A DNA stretch of 64,000 nt from Streptomyces canus (GCF_001514145.1 NZ_KQ948678.1:62001-126000); one strand, 5' to 3'; positions 43,046 to 52,794 are shown, numbered from the stretch's first letter. Notes: generated from the sequence alone by a model not told the origin. A program made the numbers and translations.

Positions 43046-46000
43046 GTGGCCGGGAGTCGGTGGCCGGGACTAGCTGCGTCGGCCGTGATCACGGCGGTGG
43101 TCAGTGCGGTGACGTCGTTGGCGGAGAACGCGGCCACCGGTCAGGACCGGTGGCCGGGTCCGCTTGACCAGGTTCGGCGGCACGCGTGGATCGTCCTCGG
43201 AGTGGGCCTGACGCTGGCACTGCTGCTAACCCTGTATGCGCTGTTCAATGACTCCGGGTCCTCGGTAGCGGCTGAGGACCCGCCCGCACCAGCGCCGCCG
43301 GAGATTCCTCGCTGGGTGGTCGACCGCGCGCAAGTCAGGGTCGTGGTGGGTGAACTACTGCGCCGTCGGGGCCAGGGATCGGTGGGGATTACGGCCACTG
43401 CGGGGCTGACCGGTGCGGGCGGTTTCGGGAAGACCACGCTAGCGGAGGTTGTGTGGGCCGACCGTCGGATTCGGCGCCGGTTCCGGGGGCGGATTTACCG
43501 CATCACCTTGGGCCTGGACGTGCGCAGTCGGGCTGAGATCACCGCGAAGGTGGCCGAGGCAACCCGGTTCATCACCGGGGATACCACGGTCTTTGACGAC
43601 CCGGACCTGGCAGGTGCCCACTTGGGACGGCTGCTCGATGCACGTCCGCCGATGCTGCTGCTCCTGGACGATGTGTGGAACGCTGAGCAGCTGGCGCCGT
43701 TCCTGATCGGCGGTGCGAAGTGCCGGCGGCTGATCACCACGCGGCTGCCGGAGTTGCTTCCGAGCGGCGCGTTCCGGGTGAAGGTCGACGAGATGTCCGC
43801 CGTCCAGGCGCGGCAGGTCCTGGGGTTCGGGCTGCCCGGTGGGCTGTCGGAGGACACCGCGCTCGGTCTGCTGCGAGCGACCGGGCGGTGGCCGCTGCTA
43901 CTGCGGATCTGTAACCAGTACGTGCACCGCCGCATGGACACCGGCTTGGCGGCCGATGACGCGGCGGCCGAGATACTCGGGCAGTTGCGCCAGGAGGGGC
44001 CGGCGGGCCTGGATCCGGGTGTGGCGGTGGATCTGAACCATCCGCGCTCCCGGCAGACCGCAGTGGCCGCGGCGGTCGAGGCCGGCGCAGCGCTGTTGCC
44101 GCCTGGCGGGTTCGAGCGCTTCACGGAGCTGGGTGTCTTCGCGGAGGACGAGTCCATCCCTGTCGACCTCGTCACGCTCCTATGGCAGGGAACGGGTGCG
44201 CTGCGCCCGGGGCAGTCTAGGGACCTGTGTGCGGCGCTTGGCGGACTGTCCCTGCTGGAGCTGGAGCTGGACCCGGCCCGCGGCGGCCGCATCCGCCTCC
44301 ACGACGTTATCCGCGACCTCCTCCGCTCGCGCCTGGGCGACGCGCACCTGGAACGAGTGAACGGCGCGTTGGTCGACGCCGTTGCCGCGAACCTGCCCCT
44401 GGCCGAGCCGCAGCCGGGTGGCGGCACCGGGCCGGTGCGTGCGTGGTGGCAGCACCCCGACGAATACCTGCCCGACCATCTCATCACCCACATCCTGGAC
44501 GCCGGACGTGCCAGCGAGGCGGAAGCGCTGGCGCTCGACCTGCGGTGGATCGAACGGCGTCTGGCGCAGGGCGGGGCGACTGCACCCCTGGCCGACCTGG
44601 ATCAGATCCCCACCGCCTCGGCCCATCAGGCCGCCATCGACTTGGCCCGGACCGCCCATCTCCTTGCACCGATCGCTCCCGACCATGCCCTGGGCGCCGT
44701 CCTCCGTAGCCGGCTAGCCGGATATGACAACTGGCTGCCCCAGGCGAGCGCTTGGCGGTCCACCAGCCCCGCGCTCTATAACCGGTGCCCGCTGCCCGAC
44801 ATGCCCGACTCCGCGCAGATCCGCGTACTGACCGGCCATACCGGCCCGGTGAGTGCGTTGGCGATTTCCCCGGACGGCACATGGCTTGCCACCGGCGGCG
44901 ATGACCGCACAGTGCGTATCTGGGATGCGGTCACCGGGCACATCACTGCCACCCTGACCGGCCATACCGGCCCGGTGAGTGCGTTGGCGATTTCCCCGGA
45001 CGGTACTTGGCTTGCCACCGGCGGCGATGACCGCACAGTGCGTATCTGGGATGCGGCTACCGGACACATCACTGCCACCCTGACCGCCCACGTTGGCCGG
45101 GTGTATGCAGTGGCGATTTCTCCCGATGGCACTTGGCTCGCCACTGGCGACAACTACGGTGCGGTGAGGATCTGGGATGCGGCCACAGGACAGACCACCA
45201 CCACTCTGACCGGCCGCGATGGCCGGGTGTATGCGGTGGCGATTTCCCCGGACGGTAAATGGCTCGCCACCCGTGCCGACGGCACGGTACGAATCTGGGA
45301 TGCGGCCACCGGGCAGAGTACCGCCACCCTGACCGGCCACGCCGGCCCTGTGTATGCCGTGGCGATCTCCTCTGACGGGACCTGGCTCGCCACCAGCAGC
45401 CGCGACCGCACAGTGCGTATCTGGGATACGGCCACCAGGCGAACCACCACCACCCTGACCGGCCAAACCGGTCGGGTGATTGCGCTGGCGATTTCTCCCG
45501 ATGGCACTTGGCTCGCCACTGGCGACAACAACGGTGCGGTGAGGATCTGGGATGCGGCCACTGGACAGATCACCGCCACCCTGACCGGCCACACCGACCC
45601 TGTGTACGCGGCGGCGATCTCCCCCGACGGCACCTGGCTCGCCACCGTCGCCGACGGCACAGTACGAATCTGGGATACGACCACGCGCGGAACAGCCGGA
45701 GCGTTGACCGGCCACACAAGCCGGGTGAACGCGGTAGCGATTCCCGCCACCAGCAGCCGAGGCCGCACAGTGCGATTCTCGGAGGCGGCCACCGGGCGAA
45801 GAACCACCACGCTTGCCGTCCACGCGATGGCGATTTCCCCGGACGGCACTTGGCTCGCCACTGGCGACAACAACGGTGCGGTGAGGATCTGGGATGCGGC
45901 CACTGGACAGATCACCGCCACCCTGACCGGCCACACCGACCCTGTGTACGCGGTGGCGATTTCTCCCAATGGCACTTGGCTCGCCACTGGCGACAAGACC

Positions 46001-46675
46001 GGTGTGGTGAGGATCTGGGATGCGGCCACTGGACAGATCACCGCCACCCTGACCGGCCACGTCGGCCGCGTGTATGCCGTGGCGATTTCCCCGGACGGCA
46101 CTTGGCTCGCCACTGGCGACAACTACGGTGCGGTGAGGATCTGGGATGCGGCCACCGGACAGATCACCGCCACCCTGACCGGCCACGGCAGCGGGGTGAA
46201 TGCCGTGGCGATTTCCCCGGACGGCACTTGGCTCGCCACTGGCGACAACTACGGTGCGGTGAGGATCTGGGATGCGGCCACCGGACAGATCACCGCCACC
46301 CTGACCGGCCACGGCGACCGGGTGAGTGCGGTGGCGATTTCCCCGGACGGCACATGGCTCGCTACCGGCGACAACTACGGTGCGGTGAGGATCTGGGATG
46401 CAGCCGCCGACCACACCGCCACCACCATCGTCGGCCACAGCGGCTGGGTGAGTGCGGTGGCGATTTCCCCGGACGGCACATGGCTCGCCACCAGCAGCGT
46501 CGACCGCACAGTGCGAATCTGGAACCCCTTGTCAGGGGATCTGGCAACAACGATGCGAACCGAAGGAGGGCTGCGGGCGCTGGATTGGACGCCTACTAGC
46601 GACGGCTTGGCGACAGCCGGGGATTTTGGTCTATACCTGTACGACTTCGACCCTGGATCTCCACCGGCTGCCTGA
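43046..46675 (+). CDS. Membrane-anchored NB-ARC/WD40 STAND protein
   Basis: 1209 residues from GTG 43046 (GGGGGGC upstream). One membrane helix at about 46-68, a Pro-rich linker, then NB-ARC: Walker A GAGGFGKTTLA (about 123-133), Walker B MLLLLDDVW (about 202-210), RRLITTRLPEL (sensor 1) and GLPGGLSEDTALGLL. A winged helix and a helical region (LGVFAEDESIPVDLVTLLWQ) follow. From about residue 595, 14 WD40 units plus a closing blade make up the C-terminal half, enough for two seven-blade propellers. NB-ARC STAND proteins assemble into signalling complexes when the sensor binds its trigger. No effector domain is fused, so it may act on a partner such as the neighbouring trypsin protein. Confidence 0.88.
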   Translation: MAGSRWPGLAASAVITAVVSAVTSLAENAATGQDRWPGPLDQVRRHAWIVLGVGLTLALLLTLYALFNDSGSSVAAEDPPAPAPPEIPRWVVDRAQVRVVVGELLRRRGQGSVGITATAGLTGAGGFGKTTLAEVVWADRRIRRRFRGRIYRITLGLDVRSRAEITAKVAEATRFITGDTTVFDDPDLAGAHLGRLLDARPPMLLLLDDVWNAEQLAPFLIGGAKCRRLITTRLPELLPSGAFRVKVDEMSAVQARQVLGFGLPGGLSEDTALGLLRATGRWPLLLRICNQYVHRRMDTGLAADDAAAEILGQLRQEGPAGLDPGVAVDLNHPRSRQTAVAAAVEAGAALLPPGGFERFTELGVFAEDESIPVDLVTLLWQGTGALRPGQSRDLCAALGGLSLLELELDPARGGRIRLHDVIRDLLRSRLGDAHLERVNGALVDAVAANLPLAEPQPGGGTGPVRAWWQHPDEYLPDHLITHILDAGRASEAEALALDLRWIERRLAQGGATAPLADLDQIPTASAHQAAIDLARTAHLLAPIAPDHALGAVLRSRLAGYDNWLPQASAWRSTSPALYNRCPLPDMPDSAQIRVLTGHTGPVSALAISPDGTWLATGGDDRTVRIWDAVTGHITATLTGHTGPVSALAISPDGTWLATGGDDRTVRIWDAATGHITATLTAHVGRVYAVAISPDGTWLATGDNYGAVRIWDAATGQTTTTLTGRDGRVYAVAISPDGKWLATRADGTVRIWDAATGQSTATLTGHAGPVYAVAISSDGTWLATSSRDRTVRIWDTATRRTTTTLTGQTGRVIALAISPDGTWLATGDNNGAVRIWDAATGQITATLTGHTDPVYAAAISPDGTWLATVADGTVRIWDTTTRGTAGALTGHTSRVNAVAIPATSSRGRTVRFSEAATGRRTTTLAVHAMAISPDGTWLATGDNNGAVRIWDAATGQITATLTGHTDPVYAVAISPNGTWLATGDKTGVVRIWDAATGQITATLTGHVGRVYAVAISPDGTWLATGDNYGAVRIWDAATGQITATLTGHGSGVNAVAISPDGTWLATGDNYGAVRIWDAATGQITATLTGHGDRVSAVAISPDGTWLATGDNYGAVRIWDAAADHTATTIVGHSGWVSAVAISPDGTWLATSSVDRTVRIWNPLSGDLATTMRTEGGLRALDWTPTSDGLATAGDFGLYLYDFDPGSPPAA
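44827..46540 (+). repeat. 14 WD40-coding units of about 126 nt
   Basis: Most units encode TGHxxxVxAVAISPDGTWLA with TGDNYGAVRIWDAATGQITATL, nearly identical in DNA. Unit 8 is degenerate and unit 9 lacks its first strand, probably from unequal recombination; units 4 and 7 are one or two codons shorter. Confidence 0.9.
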
Positions 46676-46806
46676 ATCTCACTGGCCAGCGGAATTCTCC
46701 CTCTCGCCGAACAACGGGACCTCAATGCCTGTGAGGTCCGCCCGCATAGCTGGTATCGGGTACGTATTCATCCCCTGCGGTATTCCGTTGGCGGGTGGTG
46801 TCAGAT
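46553..46806 (+). repeat. Direct duplicate partner of 42710-42990
   Basis: Gene tail plus downstream region matching the copy at 42710; ends exactly at the left inverted repeat of the IS256 element. Confidence 0.7.
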
Positions 46807-48196
46807 GGGTGTGTCAATTTAACGGCTGATCTTGGTTGTTGATGGTCAGTTGTTGCTCGGGGTCAGGCGGCCTTCGAAGGCGATCTGGAACGCGTTGAGA
46901 GGTGCTTTCCAGCGCATGGTCCACCGCTTGCGGCCCTTCCCGGTCGGATCCAGGCTCATCAGCGCCATGTAGATGCACTTGAGGGCGGCGGCCTCGTTGG
47001 GGAAGTGCCCGCGGGCCCGAACGGCCCTGCGTATGCGGGCGTTGACGCTCTCGATCGCGTTCGTGCTGCAGATGACCTTACGGATCTCAACGTCGAAGGA
47101 GAGGAAGGGCACGAACTCGGCCCAGGCGTCCGACCACAGCTTCACGATCGCCGGATACTTGCCTCCCCACGCCTCCTGGAACTCCAGGAACCGCTCCGTT
47201 GCCGCGTCCTCGCTGGGCGCGGTGTAGACGGGCTTGAGGGCTTTGGCGACCTTGTCCCAGTCCTGGCGGGCGGCGTAACGGAACGAGTTCCGTAGCAGGT
47301 GCACCACGCACGTCTGGACGATCGTGCGAGGCCAGACGGTTTCCACGGCCTCGGGAAGTCCCTTCAGCCCATCGCAGACCAGCATCAGCGCGTCGTCCAA
47401 GCCGCGGTTCTTCAGCTCGGTGAACACGTGCAGCCAGTACTTGGCGCCCTCGCCGCCGTCGCCGGCCCAGATGCCGAGGATGTCGCGGGTGCCGTCCACC
47501 GTCACCGCCATCACCACGTAGACCGGACGGTTCGCGACCTTCCCGTCCCTGATCTTGACGTTGATCGCATCGACGAATAAAACGGGGTAAACACGGTCGA
47601 GGGGTCGGTTCTGCCATTCGGCCATGCCCTCCATCACCTTGTCGGTGATGGTGGAGATGGTCTGCTTGGACACCTCGGCCCCGTAGACCTCGGCCAGGTG
47701 TGCGGCGATCTCGCCGTGCGTGAGCCCTTTCGCGGACAACGACAGAACCATCTCATCGACCCCGGTCAGCCTCCGCTGCCGCTTCTTGACGATCTCTGGC
47801 TCGAACGTGCCCGAGGTGTCACGCGGGACCTTCACCTCGACCGGCCCGACGTCGGTCAGCACCGTCTTGGCCCGGCTCCCGTTGCGGGAGTTGCCACTGC
47901 CCCGGCCGGCCGCGTCGTGCTTCTCATAGCCGAGGTGATCCGTGATCTCACCTTCCAGGGCCGACTCCAGGACCCGCTTGGTCAGCTGCTGCAGCAGCCC
48001 ACCCTGCCCCGTCAGCTGCAGCCCCTCCGACCGGGCCCGCTCCACCAGCATCGCGACCAACTGCTCGTCGGACACAGGCGCAGACTGTCCCAACTGGGCA
48101 CTCTCCAAAGGCTCCACGGTCCCCAACTCCACAGCGGTATCAGTCACTTGACGTCTCTCCCATGATCGTCGGATCCGCCGTTAGATTTACACTCCC
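46807..48196 (-). mobile_element. IS256-family insertion sequence
   Basis: About 1.39 kb. The ends 46807-46831 and 48172-48196 are 25-nt inverted repeats differing at five positions (core TTAACGGC / CTAACGGC, outer GGGTGTGT / GGGAGTGT). No 8-9 bp target duplication is visible (left flank gtgtcagat, right flank gaatggggc). Confidence 0.85.
46846..48147 (-). CDS. IS256 (mutator-type) transposase
   Basis: 433 residues, apparently intact. Family landmarks: LESALEGEITDHLGYEKHDA, GNSRNGSRAKTVLTDVGPVEV, then the catalytic domain with VLFVDAINVKIRDG (first Asp), LMLVCDGLKGLPEAVETVWP (second Asp), VVHLLRNSFRYAA (CxxH-like HLLRNS) and STNAIESVNARIRR (Glu). The start ATG lies 25 nt inside the right inverted repeat. 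The 3' end of the neighbouring SARP gene reads 8 nt into this gene. Confidence 0.92.
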   Translation of the reverse strand: MTDTAVELGTVEPLESAQLGQSAPVSDEQLVAMLVERARSEGLQLTGQGGLLQQLTKRVLESALEGEITDHLGYEKHDAAGRGSGNSRNGSRAKTVLTDVGPVEVKVPRDTSGTFEPEIVKKRQRRLTGVDEMVLSLSAKGLTHGEIAAHLAEVYGAEVSKQTISTITDKVMEGMAEWQNRPLDRVYPVLFVDAINVKIRDGKVANRPVYVVMAVTVDGTRDILGIWAGDGGEGAKYWLHVFTELKNRGLDDALMLVCDGLKGLPEAVETVWPRTIVQTCVVHLLRNSFRYAARQDWDKVAKALKPVYTAPSEDAATERFLEFQEAWGGKYPAIVKLWSDAWAEFVPFLSFDVEIRKVICSTNAIESVNARIRRAVRARGHFPNEAAALKCIYMALMSLDPTGKGRKRWTMRWKAPLNAFQIAFEGRLTPSNN

Positions 48197-51100
48197 GAAT
48201 GGGGCTCCGAGATTCTGGTCGAGATCGGCCAGGAACCTCTCGGCGCGGCGAGCGAAGAGGTGGGCCCCGCGTTCGCCGGATCGGGTGCGGGCTTCGTCGG
48301 CGGCGGCTCGCACGACATCGACGGGTTCGCCGCGGGCCTGCAGCAGGCGCGCGCGCAGTAGCAGGAGAAGCCCTTCGGCGTAGCGTTGGCCGTGGGCTTT
48401 GATGGCCTGGTCGGCCTGGTCGAGGGCGGAAGCGGCCCGGTCGGGCAGCTCGGCTGCCAGCCACATCTCGGCGACCAGTCCGTACCAGTAGGCGAGGCCC
48501 CATCTCGGCGGGTCGGCCAGGGTCGCGGCCAGGAGCTGTTCGGCCTTGGCCGCGGCGCCGGCCGGGTCATCGCCGGTGAGGGCACGGGCCCAGTACCAGT
48601 CCAGCCGTATATAGGTTTCCTGGGCGACACCGGGAAGGTCGGCGCTGGCCGCGACCCACCGTTCGGTCGCTTGCATCGCCCAGTCCGCGTCACCGGCCAT
48701 CGAGGCGGCCATGGTCTGGTAACGGGTCCAGCCCGACATCTCGAAAAGGTCACCCTCGGCCTGGTACACCGTGCCGAGCAGGGACCGCCCCGTCTCGACA
48801 TCGCCATGCAGCGAGGTAATGACCCCCAAATAGCCGATCCACTCATCGGGGATCCGCCAGCGTCCACGGTCGTCACGGCGTCGAATCGGGACACCCCCGA
48901 CCTGGTCGGCAAGGTGGTACAGACTTTCTTGAGCCGGTCCCGGGTGCGGGTCGGCCGAGTTCGCGAGCAGCGAGGCAACATCGTCCGCAGTGGTACGGCC
49001 CAGCCAGCTGAAACACTGATACGCCGCGCCGATGTCGCCGATATCCCAGTGGTACAGGCCCCAGGCCTGCCGGCCGTACGCCTGGATTTTCGGGTCCGCG
49101 GACGCCTGGCCTTGCTCATGCAGCCGGCGAGCCCACATCCCACGGTCTTTCTCGGTGGAGACGTAGGCCCCGGTCATCCGATAGAAGAGAAACTCGGCCT
49201 CGGCCGTCTCGCGGCCGAGTCTGCGGGCCAAGTATGCGCCCCGTTCCAGCAGATCGTACGTCGAGCCGCCCATTCCCGGAGGCTCGACGGCGAGGAGGTT
49301 GAGCAGCGCCAGGACGGACAGTTCGATCTCCAGCAGCCCTGCTGTCCGGGCGATCTGGATGGCCGATTCCAGGTTCCGATAGGCGGCCGCGAACGCGAGC
49401 TTGGTCGCCGCGCGGCGACCGGCGCGTGCCAGTGCCTTCGCGGTGCGACCCGGGTCGGCCAGGGGGCCGGCGGCCCACAGGTGGTAGGCGAGGCGTTCGG
49501 CGACGGACTCGTCGTCGGCGTGGATGGGTTCGAGGGCGTCGGCGACACACAGATGCAGCTGGACGGCCTGCTGCCGCGCGGTGGTCTCGGTGATCGACTC
49601 GCGGATCAGGTCGTGCGCGAAGTGCCACGAGAACGGGTCTTGCGGCTTGGCCTCCAGGAGACCGAGTTCTTGCAGCGGTTCGAGGCGTTCGAGGCACTCC
49701 GCGATCTCGACGCCCATCGTGCGGGCGAGCAGGTCGAGGTCCACGTCGCGGCCGATGACCGCGGCGGTGCGCAGCAGGCCGTGAGCGCTGTCGTCGAGGC
49801 CGGTCATCCGATCACGGACGACGTCTCGCACGGTGGCCGGCACGCCGGCTGGTGCGGATGCGCCGCCGTCGCCGAGCGAACCGCCCTCGCTGAGCAGCCG
49901 GGACAGCTCCTGGACGAAGAACGGATTGCCGGCGGTGCGAGCATGGATGCCGCGGGCGACTTCGGCGCCGGGCTCGCGGCCAGTTTCGCGGCGGATGAGC
50001 TCGGTCACGTCGGTCAGGCCGAGCGGGCCGAGCCGGATCCTGCGGTGGCCGGGCAGCCGGCCGGCCGTGGCCAGGACCCGCGACAGGCTGGAGCCGGGTG
50101 CGGGTGCGCGATCGCGTAGCGCTCCGATGATCACCGTGCCGGTGGGCGGCCGGGCCGTCAGGTGGCCGAACAACTGGAGTGAGGCGGCGTCGGCCCACTG
50201 CAGGTCATCGACGATCAGCAGCATGGGCTGTTGCGCCGAGGCCTGCCCGACGACGGTGACGACCTGCTCGAACAGGCGGAACTGTGCACGGCTGTCGGGA
50301 ATCGCCGACCCGGTGGCGTAGTCGTCTGGAGATTGGAGGAGTGCGCCGAGCTCGCTGGCGAGCCACTTCTCCCGCAACGGTGCGGGCAGGCTGTCGAGAA
50401 TCGGGCGGAGTGTCTGTTCCCAGGGCCACATTGACGGTGTTCCGTCGCCTTCCAGGCACGAACCCCAAACGACCAGCGCGCCACGCCGACTCGCTTCTGC
50501 AGCGATCTCCTGCAGTAGCCGGGTCTTGCCCACGCCCGGCTCCCCTTGGACGATGCCGAGCGCCGCACTGCCGGTGAAAGCCTTCTCGACGGCTTGGCGC
50601 AGTACGGCGAGTTCCTCGACCCTGCCGACGAGGCCGGCTTCCTTCCGCGCCGAAGCGCCGGCCGTACTCGCCACGGGCGGCGAGGTCTGGGGCTGCGTCA
50701 GCACTTGCAGGTGTGCGGCCCGTATTTCCGGACCGGGATCGATGCCGAGTTCGTCGGCGAGGCAGGCGCGGACGCTGTGGTACGCCGACAGTGCCTCGGC
50801 CCGGCGTCCCGCGGCCCCCAGGGTGGTGATGAGACCGGCGTGGACGGGTTCGTGGAACGGCGAGGTCGATGCGGCGAGTTGCAGCGCCGACAGCACCGAT
50901 GCCGGTCGGCGCAGCGACACGGCCAGCTTGGCCGCTTCGGTGCACGCGGTGTGGAACTCGTCGTCGAGACCGGTGAAGATCGGCAGTGCGGTCGACCTGT
51001 GGGTGAACCCGTCGCCCGCCCGACCCCGCCAGAGACCGAGCGCTTCGACATAGCGGTCGAGCGCCGTTTCCTGGCGTTGCTGTGCCATGGCCTCTTTGGC

Positions 51101-51496
51101 GGTCGCAACGAGTTCTCGGAAGGTGAGGAGGTCCAGGGCGCCGGGGGCGGCGGAGAACAGATAGGCGTTGCCGCGGCGGTGCAGGTAGGAGCCGGTTTCA
51201 CGGGCGGGGATCGCGGGTTCGAGCAGTCGCCGCAACGCGCCGACGTATTTGTGGATGATGTTGAGCGCGCTGTTGGGTACGTCATCGCCCCAGATCAGGT
51301 CGATCAGCTCGCTCGTGCTGGTCGGCTGGCCGGCGCGGGCCAGCAGCAGCGCCAGGAGGTATGCCTGTTGTGGTGGCCCGGCATCCAGTTCGACACCGTC
51401 GCGCCAGATCCGTAGCGGGCCCAAGATCTGCAGATATGGTGAGGATCGGCCGGCCGGCTGATCCTCACCGCCAGAGGGGACTACGGGGACTGACAC
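48140..51496 (-). CDS. SARP-AAA-TPR regulator (AfsR/LAL type), tail altered by IS
   Basis: About 1118 residues. Order: SARP DNA-binding domain (LQILGPLRIWRDGVELDAGP, winged helix up to about 110), BTAD (about 115-265, ending DELGIDPGPEIRAAHLQVL), AAA ATPase (Walker A GEPGVGKTRL near residue 315; Walker B PMLLIVDDLQWAD), then TPR-like helices. GTG 51496 has GAGAGG at good spacing; ATG 51526 is an alternative. After FARRAERFLADLDQ the frame enters the right inverted repeat of the IS256 element and stops inside it, so the last residues are IS-derived. It is a strong paralogue of the 57634 gene. Likely pathway-specific activator for the cluster to its right. Confidence 0.9.
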   Translation of the reverse strand: MSVPVVPSGGEDQPAGRSSPYLQILGPLRIWRDGVELDAGPPQQAYLLALLLARAGQPTSTSELIDLIWGDDVPNSALNIIHKYVGALRRLLEPAIPARETGSYLHRRGNAYLFSAAPGALDLLTFRELVATAKEAMAQQRQETALDRYVEALGLWRGRAGDGFTHRSTALPIFTGLDDEFHTACTEAAKLAVSLRRPASVLSALQLAASTSPFHEPVHAGLITTLGAAGRRAEALSAYHSVRACLADELGIDPGPEIRAAHLQVLTQPQTSPPVASTAGASARKEAGLVGRVEELAVLRQAVEKAFTGSAALGIVQGEPGVGKTRLLQEIAAEASRRGALVVWGSCLEGDGTPSMWPWEQTLRPILDSLPAPLREKWLASELGALLQSPDDYATGSAIPDSRAQFRLFEQVVTVVGQASAQQPMLLIVDDLQWADAASLQLFGHLTARPPTGTVIIGALRDRAPAPGSSLSRVLATAGRLPGHRRIRLGPLGLTDVTELIRRETGREPGAEVARGIHARTAGNPFFVQELSRLLSEGGSLGDGGASAPAGVPATVRDVVRDRMTGLDDSAHGLLRTAAVIGRDVDLDLLARTMGVEIAECLERLEPLQELGLLEAKPQDPFSWHFAHDLIRESITETTARQQAVQLHLCVADALEPIHADDESVAERLAYHLWAAGPLADPGRTAKALARAGRRAATKLAFAAAYRNLESAIQIARTAGLLEIELSVLALLNLLAVEPPGMGGSTYDLLERGAYLARRLGRETAEAEFLFYRMTGAYVSTEKDRGMWARRLHEQGQASADPKIQAYGRQAWGLYHWDIGDIGAAYQCFSWLGRTTADDVASLLANSADPHPGPAQESLYHLADQVGGVPIRRRDDRGRWRIPDEWIGYLGVITSLHGDVETGRSLLGTVYQAEGDLFEMSGWTRYQTMAASMAGDADWAMQATERWVAASADLPGVAQETYIRLDWYWARALTGDDPAGAAAKAEQLLAATLADPPRWGLAYWYGLVAEMWLAAELPDRAASALDQADQAIKAHGQRYAEGLLLLLRARLLQARGEPVDVVRAAADEARTRSGERGAHLFARRAERFLADLDQNLGAPFGSVNLTADPTIMGETSSD

Positions 51497-51616
51497 CGCG
51501 GTACCTCTCGCCTCCGGAGCGGCCATCGCTGGAAGCTTATCGTTTCGCTCCCGTCCGGCGGGAGTGACTTCCGAGGTGCAGACGGGAGCCGTTCCGGACG
51601 CCGAGCCGACGCTATA

Positions 51617-52159
51617 TCAAGCCGTTCCGTCGGTGGGTTCCGGCTGGGCGTCGGGCGTGTAGAGCTCTTCCTCGCTGACGACCGGTGCGGCGGTTTCTTC
51701 AGGACGTCCGACTCGCGTGGCCGAGCCGAACAGGTGGCCGCGCGCCGGCCGCACGGGGGCGAAGGAGGCGAAGCCCCGACGGCTCGGGATGTCGTCATAC
51801 ACCGCCTCCATACCGCCGCGGATCAGGTACGTTTCGTGCCAGAATCCGGTGCCGCCGCTGTCGCGCAGGAAATCTCGCCACCAGCGCCGGTGCGGTTCGG
51901 ACCGCGCCCATGACAAGAGCGAAGGCAGGTCGCGCCAGTACTGGCGGATGCCGACGTGCATGGGGAACAGCGACCACAGCAGCGACTCGTGCGACAGCAG
52001 GCCTTCCGGCTGGTCTTTCCCGGATTGACCGATCTGCGGGCCGTAGCCGGCCAAGGTGCGTAGGCCGTAGAGCCGATTGACTCGCATACCGAGGTAGACG
52101 ACCACGAGGTCGGGATACGGAGTGAGGTCGACTGTCTGCCGATTGACGCGCGTAGGCAT
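51617..52159 (-). CDS. DUF4188 protein, intact copy
   Basis: 180 residues. DUF4188 pattern: VVVYLGMRVNRLYGLRTLAG near the N-terminus, ESLLWSLFPMHVGIRQYWRD, and GGTGFWHETYLIRGGMEAVY then DDIPSRRGF. Members have a ferredoxin-like (dimeric alpha/beta barrel) fold and are sometimes annotated as monooxygenase or aldoxime-dehydratase-like; no activity can be read from sequence. The C-terminal 45 residues are extra and acidic. Start ATG 52159 follows GGAGGC. An 18-bp motif shared with the fusion oxidoreductase gene lies 63 nt upstream. Confidence 0.82.
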   Translation of the reverse strand: MPTRVNRQTVDLTPYPDLVVVYLGMRVNRLYGLRTLAGYGPQIGQSGKDQPEGLLSHESLLWSLFPMHVGIRQYWRDLPSLLSWARSEPHRRWWRDFLRDSGGTGFWHETYLIRGGMEAVYDDIPSRRGFASFAPVRPARGHLFGSATRVGRPEETAAPVVSEEELYTPDAQPEPTDGTA

Positions 52160-52222
52160 CGCTGGTGCCTCCTTGGCTCGTTGGGTGACGAGCCAAAGCT
52201 AGTGACGGGCACGGAATGGACA

Positions 52223-52240
52223 CTTGACGTCGACTGAATG
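52223..52240 (-). promoter_or_regulatory. Shared 18-bp motif upstream of DUF4188 gene
   Basis: On the minus strand CATTCAGTCGACGTCAAG; an identical copy in the same orientation relative to its gene is at 54781-54798. Candidate SARP-binding or promoter element. Confidence 0.6.
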
Positions 52241-52610
52241 CGCGGGCGGCGGCATCCGTGCGGTCGCACTCAGCTGTGGAGTTCGGCGAGCAGGCCGCCG
52301 ACGCGTGCGCACAGCAACCCTCTGCCCAGGCGGAGTTTGCAAACGTTGGATCGCGGTCCCCGGAGGGGTCCACTCCACGTCAATTGGAGGGCGCCGGTCT
52401 CTCGGTATGCGGCGGCGTTAATTGAAGGACCGCTACTACAAGACATCCCGCAAGTACCAGTTCCAGCGGGACCAACACCCACGCAGTGCAACGGCGTTGC
52501 CGCCGAGCGGCGTAGGGGATTTCCACGGTTGAGTGCGCGGGTCCCGCCTCCTGGCGTGCACCCGTCGGCTGGTGAAATTCCCTACTCAACTGTAGTCATT
52601 ACGTTCGGCA
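52241..52610. other. No gene recognised
   Basis: 370 nt between the DUF4188 promoter motif and an IS remnant; frames present on both strands show no family features. Confidence 0.35.
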
Positions 52611-52794
52611 GATGGTCTTGAACTCGTCCGCGAGGTGGCCGAGCGGCTGCCGCAGGAACTGATCGAGGCCGAGGGGAGTGTGAAGATCAGGGACCACGCC
52701 GGCTGGCGACCTCAAGCTCGCGATCCCGAAGCTGCGGCGGGCAGTTTCTCCCCCGTCCCTACAGGAGAGCCACGCTCGAAGTTGGCCCGCGTGA
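52611..52794 (+). pseudogene. Scrap of an IS256-type transposase
   Basis: DGLELVREVAERLPQELIEAE followed, one frame later, by AGDLKLAIPKLRRAVSPPSL. These are two segments of the N-terminal half of mutator-type transposases (ELVREVAERLxQELIEAE ... KAGDLELAIPKLRxGSFFPSL) with the middle deleted. Different subfamily from the intact element at 46807. Confidence 0.6.

Noticed and set aside
44714..46438. 574-residue minus-strand frame with regular repeats
   Set aside because: Its repetitiveness only mirrors the WD40 units on the plus strand.
44827..46540. Regular repeats that could suggest a CRISPR array
   Set aside because: Period of about 126 nt, no spacers, and the repeats encode WD40 blades in one open frame; no cas genes nearby.
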